The position numbers and the translations under genes were made by a program. 64,000 nt of DNA, taken from the NCBI GenBank assembly GCA_030268105.1, contig BSDZ01000078.1:1-64000 (forward strand), given 5' to 3'. How positions within the stretch are numbered: position 1 is the first letter of the stretch; every line of letters begins with the position of its first letter. Under the pieces are notes generated by a model. It worked only from the letters and a program-made list of their open reading frames with translations, did not search any database and was not told the DNA's origin. Shown one piece after another: positions 43,182 through 53,500 of the stretch. The stretch is from Volvox africanus (lineage: Eukaryota; Chlorophyta; Chlorophyceae; Chlamydomonadales; Volvocaceae).

Positions 43182-44433
43182 GTGTTGTGGTGCTGTCGGT
43201 CGATTATGCAGTCGGCTGGTCATCCTGTCGGTTGTGGTGCTGTCAGTCAGTACTTGTGTCGGTTGTGGTGCTGTCAGCTGGTCATCCTGTCGGTTGTGGT
43301 GCTGTCTGTTGGTCATGCTGTCGGTTGTGGTGCTGTCAGCTGGTCATCCTGTCGGTTGTGGTGCTGTCGGTCTGTCCTTCTGTCGGTTGTGGTGCTGTCA
43401 GTCAGTCCTTGTGTCGGTTGTGGTGCTGTCAGCTGGTCATCCTGTCGGTTGTGGTGCTGCCGGTTGGTCATCCTATCGGTTCTGGTGCTGCCGGTTGGTC
43501 ATCCTTTTGGTTGTGGTGCTGTCAGTCAGTCCTTCTGTCGGTTGTGGTGCTGTCAGCTGGTCATCCTGTCGGTTGTGGTGCTGTCAGCTGGTCATCCTGT
43601 CGGTTGTGGTGCTGCCGGTTGGTCATCCTGTCGGTTGTGGTGCTGCCGGTTGGTCATCCTGTCGGTTGTGGTGCTGTCAGTTGGTCATGCTGTCGGTTGT
43701 GGTGCTGTCGGTCAGTCCTTGTGTCGGTTGTGGTGCTGTCAGTTGGTCATCCTGTCGGTTGTGGTGCTGTCGGTCAGACCTTGTGTCGGTTGTGGTGCTG
43801 TCAGTTGGTCATCCTGTCGGTTGTTGTGCTGCCGGTTGGTCATCCTGTCGGTTGTGGTGCTGTCAGTTGGTCATGCTGTCGGTTGTGGTGCTGTCAGTCA
43901 GTCCTTGTGTCGGTTGTGGTGCTGTCAGTTGGTCATGCTGTCGGTTGTGGTGCTGTCAGTCAGTCCTTGTGTCGGTTGTGGTGCTGTCAGTCGGTCATCC
44001 CTTCGGTTGTGGTGCTGTCAGTTGGTCATCCTGTCGGTTGTGGTGCTGTCGGTCAGTCCTTCTGCTGGTTGTGGTGCTGTCAGTCGGTCATCCCTTCGGT
44101 TGTGGTGCTGTCAGTTGGTCATCCTGTCGGTTGTGGTGCTGTCGGTCGGTCATCCTGTCGGTTGTGGTGCTGTCAGTTGGTCATCCTGTCGGTTGTGGTG
44201 CTGTCGGTCAGACCTTGTGTCGGTTGTGGTGCTGTCAGTTGGTCATCCTGTCGGTTGTGGTGCTGCCGGTTGGTCATCCTGTCGGTTGTGGTGCTGTCAG
44301 TCAGTCCTTGTGTCGGTTGTGGTGCTGTCAGTTGGTCATGCTGTCGGTTGTGGTGCTGTCAGTCAGTCCTTGTGTCGGTTGTGGTGCTGTCAGCTGGTCA
44401 TCCTGTCGGTTGTGGTGCTGTCAGTTGGTCATG
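43182..44433 (+). repeat. 31-bp minisatellite, about 40 units (macro-repeat copy 2)
   Basis: Same family as 35985-36772 but about 460 bp longer, with extra variants (CGGTCATCCCTTC, CGGTCAGACCTTG). Confidence 0.93.
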
Positions 44434-45205
44434 GGTTGTCCCTTGTGCCATGTGCCATGTGCCATGTGTCATGTGTTTTGTGCTAGTGCTTGTGCTAGTG
44501 CTAGTGCTAGTGCTTAGGGTTTGCTTGCTCTTCCGCTTCTGTGCCTTCTCTGTTTAAAGTAATAATATAGCCCTCTTTTGTTTCTGCTGAGATGTATATA
44601 TATGAATATAATATAATATACAAATGCATATATGGCTGCGCAGGTGTACACAACATATGGATAACGGCATGGCCTACATATGACCCATTGATATGTTATA
44701 TATTGTTGCATACTACAAGATTTTGTTGTGGAGGCGGAGCGTTTTAGGGTTGCAATATGGGTGGCTGCATATTAGGTGGCTGCACGAGTGTATGTGTGTG
44801 GGTGAGAGTGTATTCGTTGAGGGTGTGTGTGTGTGTGTGTTTGCGGGTGTGTGTTCGTGGGCCGCACACTGCGGCAGAAGAGGAGCAGAAGAGGAGAAAA
44901 GGAGGGGAAGGAGAGGGCGTGTGGCATAGGACGTGTGACGTGTAGGACATCAGACACACAAGCATAATATATATAATAGCATATATAGCATATGATGTGT
45001 ATAAACCTGTATGTGTGCACACATACACATATCCTAATTTATGCATATGCATATGTGTATTTTATGTGGAGAGGGCGGAGGAGGGTGTGGACATGTGTGT
45101 ATAAAATGTATGTATGAGCACAGCAGAGGGGGCACACTATGTGACTATGACGAGGCACACTATATGTGACTGTGGTGGTGAGAGACACACACATATATAT
45201 GACTG

Positions 45206-45269
<64 letters not shown>

Positions 45270-46609
45270 GTTGTGGTGTAGCACAGATGCAGAGCACAGA
45301 TGTGGTATGTGAAGGGGTATGTGAAGGGTAGAGCATATGATATGCTCTGGGTAGAGCATATGATGATGGGTGTGTGCTGTGGATGATGCTCTGTTGTCTG
45401 TTGTATTAACCCTATGATGATATGATCCGTCCCATTACAGGAGAGGAGCCCCTTGTAGTCTGTTGTGTAGAGTATTGTATAGTATTAGTGTAAATTTTGT
45501 GTGTGAAGTTTATCTATCTATCTATACCCTGTGCCTCTACTCTACTGTAAAGAGTCCACAAAAGAGACCACAAAAGCGTGTGTCATTGTTGGACACAGTG
45601 TCTGTCATTGTTGGATCACAGAGGTCAGCAGAGCTTAAAAAAATGATCAAAATATGAGAGATATAGCCCCCAAAGGGAGAAGGAGAAGAGAGATATAGCC
45701 TAGCACAGGATATATATATATAATAATACAGCAGGCGTGTCTTCTGTCCAATTTCTGTCTCGTCCAATCGTCCAAACCCTATCAAGCAAAGGCAAGGCAA
45801 GCAAAGGCAAGGCCAGGAAAATAAACTAAGGTAAAAAATTGAGTGAGAAGTCGCCCGAAAAAGAGTGAGAAAAAAAATTTTCCGGGGGCCTGGCCGGCCC
45901 CCGGGCCCCCCGCGGAGGGGGGGTGGGGGAGTGAACCTTAGTGGGTTAGTGGGTACACAGGTAGACACCTGTGTACGTGTGTTCGTACGATGAGGGGTTC
46001 GGAGCTTGGTTTCGGAGCTTGGTCTCCCCTTCCCCCCGGCCCCCGCCCCCGCCCCCGCCCCCTCGGCCGGCTGCGGCCCGACACTGGCACTGGGACTGGG
46101 CAAAAGGTACATCTCCTTCCTCTCATCATCCCATGTCGCCCAGAACCTATCCCACTTCCGCCGACCAGCCGAGCATCTGATGTGCGACCGAGTCCGGGTA
46201 GGATCAAACCCACGACGCTGGGATGAATTTTCAACTGACTCCACACCACACCTAGCACAACCATGCACACACGCGCCACAACACTACACCACGCCATGAC
46301 CTAAAAGTATATTTACTATAATAAATATATATGACTATATAAAAATCCCTAAACCCAACGGAAGGTCTCGCAGTCCTTCCATGATTTTGTAGGTTCCCGA
46401 GTGCGAAACCGTAGGGAATCATCATCACTTATGGCGCGCATATGATGGACATCCATCGGTCTCACGCCATAAACCCAAATAGCACACATTTGGAGTATAT
46501 ATGCTGTACACCATCTGTCTGTGCTGTCCCTTACTACATACATTCGGTGATTGTGTGGGCTCACAGAGCATGCATGTTTCATGAACAGCACACATGCATA
46601 ACACTACTA

Positions 46610-47540
46610 GTTTTTTTGCACATTCGCTGCAATTGTCAGATATTTATGTTATGGTATATAGCACACATTTTATCACTAATTGTAGGATTTTGTTGTCACA
46701 CCGCCATCTTTTGTGCCGCCGCAACAAAGTGCCACCCACAAGTAAGTCAAGCATTAGACATCCTCATTCTTACTTATATATTGTTAACAAAATCGTTGAA
46801 TGCTAAATTGCCGCCGCAGGAAAAGCTTCGTGTATTGGTGCGTCGCCATGGAGAGCATCAGAGGCGTCACGTCTCTGACGAGACGGCGAAATCGGTCTCT
46901 ACACTGCGTCGACAAGGTAAAAGTGGGACACAGTGGATGTAGTGATGCGTGAAGGGACTGGGTCGACGTGGTGGCGTTGTGTTGTGGCGGCGCACTGGGA
47001 TTGAGAATGGCGGCGGGACTCATAGCTATACGGGCTGCATGTAAAAAGAGGATCTAATAGTATTATGATGATGACAATAGCATGATAATCTATCCAATGA
47101 ACAAATCTCTGTGCGTTTCCCTTGGGGCTGCTGCTACCCTGTTCCTCTGCTCGCTCCTTTAGGAATTCACCTCATTTAAGCCGCCATGGGCTTAACTTGG
47201 AAAGGGCTTCTGGTGGTAGTAGTATATTTACCGCTCCGTCCGTCGTAGCAACGCTGTTGTGGTTGCAGCTTCAGCCCACAGCTCTGATGCCTCGCCTGAA
47301 GGGATTTCTGGTGAGGAGGGGAGAGTGGCACGTAGGCGTGTGGGGTGTGTGGAGGGATCGGAGGATGGACGCAGGGAGGCTGACGCAGGGAGGCTGACGC
47401 AGTGGTGGTGGTGGTGGTCGTGGTGGTCGTCTTCGTCTCCTGTGTCTTCTTCTTCGACGTGGTGGTCGTGGTGGTCGTCATTGTGGTGGTGGTGGTGGTG
47501 GCGGGCGAAGGGGTGACGGGTCTGTGTGTGGGTGGGGGGG
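46610..47540 (+). repeat. Macro-repeat copy 3, truncated
   Basis: Repeats the first 930 bp or so of copies 1 and 2, with offset 7,658 bp from copy 2: exon-like blocks at 46686-46741 and 46820-46916, and the conserved (TGG) block at 47122-47516. It stops within GGTGGGGGGGTC at about 47540, where a short G-strand telomere-like motif begins. Confidence 0.93.
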
Positions 47541-47553
47541 TCTTAGGGTTAGG
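47541..47553 (+). repeat. Short telomere-like motif, G-rich strand on +
   Basis: CTTAGGGTTAGGG at the exact point where macro-repeat copy 3 stops matching copies 1 and 2. It is only two degenerate units, but the orientation is opposite to the tracts at 40516 and 48258. Confidence 0.5.
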
Positions 47554-48010
47554 GTGTGTGGCGCACCAGTCAGGAGCATCAATGAGCTTGTGTGGGTCTA
47601 TGTGCGGAGATCATGATGATGAATATGACACATGATGAATAGAAACATTCCCAGAAACGACTTTTGTCAGATGCCCCAAAGCTACACAAAAGAATATAGA
47701 AGCTGAGCTCTTTTACCTATCCCCTATCAAACAGGCAAACATACACAATATAATATTTAAAGTATGTTAACGTGGCATATTCGTAAGAAAGGCAGCCGTT
47801 GAGGCGCCAGCTAGCGAGCGGCAGTCATGATGCTCACAACTTTACTGTACAGGTACGAATCCCCATCAGTACGCATGGGTGGAAGGTCTCTCAGTTTAAT
47901 AATTACTTGTATCCCGAGTGCGAAACCGTAGGGAATCGTCAACACTCATGGCGCGCACATGATGGACATCCATCGGTCTCACGCCATAAACCCCTTACTA
48001 TATTTTCTGA
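47554..48010. other. Filler sequence between telomere-like motifs
   Basis: Mostly unique. It contains a third copy of the word group GAGTGCGAAACCGTAGGG, ATGGCGCGCACATGATGG and CATCCATCGGTCTCACGCC, also found at 38740-38820 and 46400-46480. No gene is supported; the frame at 47799-48050 has no recognisable domain. Confidence 0.5.
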
Positions 48011-48257
48011 TTGTGTGGGCTCACGTTTCATGAACAGCACACATGCATAACACCACAGCTACCACCATCCAGAAGACCGATGACAACTGAGACACAGATC
48101 TTAGACTGCCAATCCTGCAGAAACAAATAAAGTAATCAACTATTGGATGCAGATGGGCTCCTTGAAGAGTGCTAGACCCAGCCAGGGGTGACCATGTAGC
48201 CATACAGGATGCCAGCTGATGGATACTTGTGCAACATGCCAAGTGCTGGGTCACGGA
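48011..48257. repeat. About 247-bp module preceding a telomeric tract (copy T2)
   Basis: Near-identical to 40260-40515, with a short deletion of AGAGCATG near its left end and a C/T change near 48100. It ends in GGGTCACGGAC followed at once by the telomeric tract. Confidence 0.8.
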
Positions 48258-48296
48258 CAAACCCTAAACCCTAAAACCCTAAAACCCTAAAACCCT
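48258..48296 (+). repeat. Interstitial telomeric repeat abutting a truncated LTR
   Basis: AAACCCTAAACCCTAAAACC-type sequence with four CCCTAAAA-like units, C-rich strand on +. The last CCCT runs straight into the interior of a retrotransposon LTR (CGGCTGTCGATGACC). Confidence 0.9.
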
Positions 48297-48582
48297 CGGC
48301 TGTCGATGACCAATGCTAACCGATTTCCTGAAACATCCGAACCTGTCGGTTACTCCATAACCTGTATGGAATGGGCCATTTACCGCCTGAATGGTAAATG
48401 GTGGAACATCTGGTTCCTGGTTCACTGAATCTCCGGTTGTAGTGGTAACTTCTGAAGGTCACGCCCGGTTCGAGGCCTTATGGTCTCTCAAGTACGACCT
48501 AGTCGGCGGCTCTACTTAATCGGGCTCTGGCACAACAACCGGTATCTTTTGATACCACCCTTCGTGGGTACCATATACAACA
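48297..48582 (+). repeat. Outer element 5' LTR, left-truncated
   Basis: Corresponds to about 62202-62487 of the 3' LTR with two differences (GGTAACTT/GGTGACTT; GACCTAG/GACGTAG). It ends in ATACAACA as expected. The first 136 bp or so of the LTR are absent, replaced by telomeric repeat. Confidence 0.92.
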
Positions 48583-48585
48583 AGC

Positions 48586-48597
48586 TGGTATCGAGAC
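48586..48597 (+). promoter_or_regulatory. Primer binding site, outer element
   Basis: TGGTATCGAGAC begins 3 nt after the LTR. It resembles the PBS of many chromoviruses (TGGTATCAGAGC), which pairs with the 3' end of initiator tRNA-Met. The exact primer tRNA is inferred. Confidence 0.6.
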
Positions 48598-48729
48598 TGT
48601 TCCTCCCTGGGACGTCTCGTCAAGTCTTCCGCTGAAATCGTTCAAGCCTTCTCAAGTCTTTCTGTGGTAACTGCTCAAGCCACTCTAACCGCGGAACGCG
48701 CTCAAGCCACTCAAGCTGCCCTTTTATAA

Positions 48730-48837
48730 ATGGACATCGACCACGATCTTCCTCCTGCCGACATCCCTCTGGACATGGAGACATTGCCTGAGGAGCTGAG
48801 CGCCGCCATTTTCGCTGAGGCTACCACCGGTCTGTAA
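48730..48837 (+). CDS. Short leader ORF upstream of gag (35 codons), outer element
   Basis: ATG at 48730, stop TAA at 48835. It encodes an acidic peptide starting MDIDHDLPPADIPLDMETL and ending AEATTGL. The same frame is intact in the inner copy (56539-56646, - strand), with one residue changed (AEA/AAA) in the part compared. It lies 650 nt before the gag start. Possible roles are a regulatory upstream ORF or the first exon of a spliced transcript. Function unknown; the two copies are close relatives, so conservation is weak evidence. Confidence 0.35.
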   Translation: MDIDHDLPPADIPLDMETLPEELSAAIFAEATTGL

Positions 48838-49387
48838 TATTCACGAAATTAGTCTAGTGACACTTAGAACCTGCTCTCTGTGAGTTTGGCTGTGCTTTCT
48901 GTTAAAGTCAATCTCTAAGTTAGTCGCGGTCAACGTGGCTCGCGACCTAGACAATTCTGCCTTCTCTGTTAGGTAATATCTTCCTGCAACACTGCTTTCT
49001 ATCTAGAACTTGTATTGCAGTTTTGCTGAGGAATCCCTGTAGTTGCGGGTTCGATAGTACCTTCACATCGAATCCAACGAGGAGTCGACTTCGTGAATTC
49101 ACTTCGGCTTTCACTAATACATATATATCTCTATTACTTGAAAGGTATTGTGTTTGTTCCAACCGCCGTGAGTGCTTCTGCAGTGTCAACACCTCAGACC
49201 CGTCGGAGCGGCACTTCTGCCCAGTCACTCCGATCCATCGCAAATCAACTTCACACGCGGACTTCAAAATTTTTGAAGTTCATCGAAGGCATCCAAGCGT
49301 TGGGTAGGCCCTGGTCCTTGCCTTTGCTTTGCCTTTCGCCAGAACAGTCACTCGCAGTTCCATCTGTTAGGCTTTCAGGCATACAAT

Positions 49388-50053
49388 ATGCAAGCCTCGA
49401 ACTTAGCGAATGCTGTCTCGGCTCTTGCTGCCAACACCTTTCAGTTTCTTGGCCGGATTGCTGCTAATGCTAGCCAAGCGAATAGGTGGGAATGGCTCTC
49501 TAGGTTGACACAGCCACCAAATGCTGCTGTGGCAGGTGGTATCGACCTTCTGAACCAGCCTTCACCTATTCCCAGGCAAGGCGGCACAGCATCCCCTGAG
49601 GCACCTACATCACCTATTTATGCCCCATCCCCTTTTTATGTTCATGGCCCTGCTGTAGTGTCAAACCATTTGACACCTGGTGCCGTGGATATTCCTGGGA
49701 TGGCTCCCGCTGCTGCCGCAACAACTTGTGCTGCTGTTGCGGGCACCTCTTCCAGGCCACCTGGGCCTCCTCATACTGGACATGAGGACGAGGTGATAAA
49801 AATAGCGATCGCAGTGCCTAAGCTGAATATCCCTATGGATGTTAAGCTTTCTGATTTAGGACGAGTTGCTGCGCCTCTAACACGGGCCTTTGTCCGTAAT
49901 GTTAGGAACTACTTTGCCACAGCCCGTGGGGGTCAACAGGACTCTACGCGCCGTCTTTTCTTGGCCACTGCCTTTGAAGGCGCGGCAAGATTATGGCACG
50001 ATCAATGGACTAACGCAAGGGATTCCTATACATCTGAGGAACTGCTAGAAGCA
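49388..50053 (+). pseudogene. gag: gag, 5' part, outer element (interrupted)
   Basis: Encodes the N-terminal 222 residues of Gag, starting MQASNLANAVSALAANTF, with a Pro/Ala-rich linker and then a capsid-like helical part (KLNIPMDVKLSDLGRVA; ARLWHDQWTNARDSYTSEEL). Gag forms the particle in which reverse transcription occurs. The frame is cut at LLEA by the LTR of the inner element; the continuing frame resumes at 57214 after the AAGCA target duplication. Start chosen as the ATG shared with the inner copy, whose Gag is 459 residues. Confidence 0.9.
50049..50053 (+). repeat. Target-site duplication (left), AAGCA
   Basis: AAGCA immediately before the inner LTR, repeated at 57209-57213 immediately after it. 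Five bases is the usual duplication for Ty3/Gypsy integrases. Confidence 0.95.
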
Positions 50054-50468
50054 TGTTGTATATGGTACCCACGAAGGGTGGTATCAAAAGATACCGGTTG
50101 TTGTGCCAGAGCCCGATTAAGTAGAGCCGCCGACTAGGTCGTACTTGAGAGGCCTCGAACCGGGCGTGACCTTCAGAAGTCACCACTACAACCGGAGATT
50201 CAGTGAACCAGGAACCAGATGTTCCACCATTTACCATTCAGGCGGTAAATGGCCCATTCCATACAGGTTATGGAGTAACCGACAGGTTCGGATGTTTCAG
50301 GAAGTCGGTTAGTATTGGTCGTCGACAGCCGAGACCAAATCCACAAATCGAATGCCAGATGGAAACATGAAACAGTTAATATGATAATTAAATATATTAT
50401 ATTATAAAATAATAAACAGATAATTATTATATCTTAATGAATTACCGAAATGCATTAAGGATACAACA
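50054..50468 (-). repeat. Inner element 3' LTR
   Basis: 415 bp, TG...CA ends. It contains two perfect hairpins: CCATTTACC/GGTAAATGG (9-bp stem, 8-nt loop) and GGTATC-AAAA-GATACC. Lacks a 7-bp TTATGGT-type insertion present in the outer LTRs. Confidence 0.96.
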
Positions 50469-50484
50469 ATTGTTCCCCCTCTAG
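50469..50484 (-). promoter_or_regulatory. Polypurine tract, inner element
   Basis: On the - strand CTAGAGGGGGAACAAT lies directly before the 3' LTR; it is the expected primer for plus-strand DNA synthesis. Confidence 0.75.
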
Positions 50485-50537
50485 ATGCAGCGTCCCGATG
50501 CATAAGAAGAGAGCAGACAGGTTGAAGTAGGACAGCG

Positions 50538-53500
50538 TCAGAGAGGTCCGTCCTTAGACTGTGCCCGCAGCCTAGCTTCATCAAGCAGGGGTTTCATGTC
50601 AGGGGTGAAGTTACGTGCCGGTTCCCAGCTATTGTGCTCAGATGAATACCCAGACCATTTAACCAGGTACTCATGCACATTGCGCTTACGCCTGCCCTTG
50701 CCAACGCGTCGTGCACGGTAATCTAGGATACGTTCGACAGCATACAGGGTCTGCTTACCCGATAACCAGGTAGAGGGATTAGCTTCCGTAACAGGAGGGA
50801 TGCTATCGTTAGCCTCAGGCAGAGTACCCCGATATGGACGTACGAGAGATACATGAAATGTGGGATGAATGCGTAGGTCAGATGGGAGTTGTAACTCTAC
50901 AGCCACCGACCCTACCATGCGTACGACAGGATAAGGCCCCACAAAGCGCGGTAATAACTTGCGAGACCCATCAGCCAGGGAACGAAGGTTCTTCGTGCTC
51001 AACATAACCAGCTGGCCCTTGGTGAACGTGACGTCCTTTTTGGACTTGTTATAATAGTCCATAGCCCGTTGCTGTGCAGCTTCCAGGCAAGCTTTAGCGT
51101 CAGTTAGTCGGGACACGAAAGACTTAGCAAACGTTTTTGCAGCTGGAACATTTACGTCCAACTCCCGCCAAACAGGCAAAGCAGGGTTAAAACCGTAATT
51201 CAGGAAAAACGGACTATTACCAACGGACCGGTTAGTAGCGTTATTAATGGCAAACTCAGCAGCGGCTAGGTAGGTATCCCATGCAGTAGGGGTGCGTCCT
51301 GCAAAGTTACGGAGCATATCACCCAGGGCACGGTTAACACGCTCTGTTTGCCCATCAGATTGGGGGTGGTAGGCGGTGGACAGGTTCACCCGCATTCCTA
51401 CCAGAGTCCCCAGGGCGCCCCAAAACTTACTTGCAAATTGAGTGCCGCGGTCAGATACCACGGACTTGGGGACCCCATGCAAACGTACCACATTGTCGAA
51501 AAATAGACGGGCCGTTTGCTCAGCTGTGCAGGATGATGTCGTGGGGGCCAGGTGGACCATCTTGGTGAAACGGTCGACCAGGACCAGCACGGCATCGTAT
51601 CCTCCCTCAGTTTTGGGCAGCGCAACAATAAAGTCCATAGAGACGCTTTCCCACGGAGCGTCAGGAATAGGAAGAGGTTGGAGATGCCCATGTGCTTTAC
51701 CAGACTGGGCCTTATTGCGCTGGCACAGGTCGCAACAGAGGACATAATTTTCGGTGTCCTTAGCCATGCGGGGCCACCAGAATTGACGCCGCAAAAGCTC
51801 TAGTAACCGCGTGCAGCCAGGATGCCCAGCAAGAGGGCCGTCATGAAAACGTGAGAGAAGTTCACGACGTAATGAATCGTCGTTAGGTACGACAATCTGA
51901 CGGTGGGATCCTTCCGATCGGATCCATAAGCCATGCTCCTGTACCAAGTGCCCCGTGTTGTTGTGAATTGTGAACCACGGGTCGGCTGCATAAGCCTGTT
52001 TCAAGCGCTTGGTAAAATCGGAGGGCACGAAGTTAGGTTTTGCCTGAGACCTACTCCGTGTGCTTACCGCCAGAATGGCTGCATGCAGTGAGGGGTGCCT
52101 ACTGAGAGCATCAGCTATGTTAAGTGAGCCGCTCAGGTACTCCCAATCAAAGTTAAACCGTGCCAGGTATTCCATCCAGCGGGCCTGGCGTCGGTTAAGG
52201 GAGGGCACACCTTGCAGAAACGTAAGGGGTTTGTGATCAGTCTTGAGGGCAAAAGGCCGGCCCTCAAGGTAACATCGCCATTCCTTCAAGGCATGTAGGA
52301 CCGCCAGAAATTCCTGTTCCCCAGTGGTATAACGGGTTTCAGCCCCCGAAAACTTCTTACTCGTATATGCAATGGGGCGTCCCTGCTGCAACAGAACTGC
52401 CCCCGTCCCATGTATAGATGCATCAGTTATGACCTCTACACGGAACGGCAATGAGTAGTCAGGGAAGTGCAGGATAATATCATCAGAGATAGCACGCTTC
52501 AAAGCATCAAAAGCTTCTTGGCATGCGGGGGTCCAGGCCTCAGGTGAAGAGAAGGCTCCCTTACGTGTGAGGTTTGTTAGCGGTGCAGCAATGACTGAGT
52601 AGCGCTCTATGAACTTACGAAAGTAGTTGGTCAGGCCCAAAAACTTACGCAGTTCCTGAAGGTTGGAGGGCACTGGCCAATCCCGAACAACAGCAGTTTT
52701 CCTGGGGTCCATCCGTATGCCACCCTGAGACACTATATGCCCCAGATACTCCACCTGTGGTTGTGCCCAGTGGCACTTAGAACGCTTAGCATACAGCTGC
52801 TCACGCCGCAGAACCTCAAAGACCAGGCGGAGGTGTTGTATGTGCTCCTCACGGGTCTTTGAAAACACCAGGATATCGTCCAGATAACAGATGACGAATT
52901 TGTCGATGTATGGCCTGAAGATGCGGTCCATGACGGCTTGGAACGTTGCAGGGGCGTTCGTCAGTCCGAAACTAAGGACGGTATATTCAAAATGGCCAAA
53001 CGGCGTACGGAAAGCCGTTTTAGGGATGTCAGATTCTGCTATACGAATCTGATTATACCCCTGCTGGAGGTCAATAGAGCTAAAGAATGCAGAATCTTTT
53101 AGCTTATCCAGCAGATCATCGACACGTGGGAGGGGGTAACGGTTCTTAACTGTTGCGGCATTTAACCCCCTATAGTCAATGCACATTCGCAGAGTCCCAT
53201 CCTTCTTTCCCACAAACAGAATAGGGGCGGAGTATGGGGATGTGCTTGGCCGTATCATACCTTTTTTCAGCAGCTCAGTAACCTGTCGTTTGACCTCGTC
53301 CAGCTCCAAGGGGCTTAGCCGATACATGGGGCGGGAAACGGGTACTGCACCAGGCACCAAAGGTATGGTGTGATCCACAGGCCGCATTGGAGGCTTACCA
53401 GGGACCTCCTGGAATATATCTGCATATTCCTGTAACAGGGCCTCAAGCTCAGGGTCAGTGGCATCAGCTGGGATAGAAGTTGCATTCAGGTGCAACTTGG

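Larger units (their letters stand above)
38947..46609 (+). repeat. Macro-repeat copy 2 (about 7.7 kb)
   Basis: Same order as copy 1, with offset 8,182 bp in the first part. Differences: a segment of about 180 bp after 40259 is replaced by a roughly 295-bp block ending in telomeric repeats, the 25- and 16-bp arrays are shorter, and the 31-bp array is longer. Exon-like blocks are at 39028-39083, 39162-39258, 40060-40092 and 42929-42961; the conserved (TGG) block is at 39464-39860. The unique tail is 44434-46609. Confidence 0.95.
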
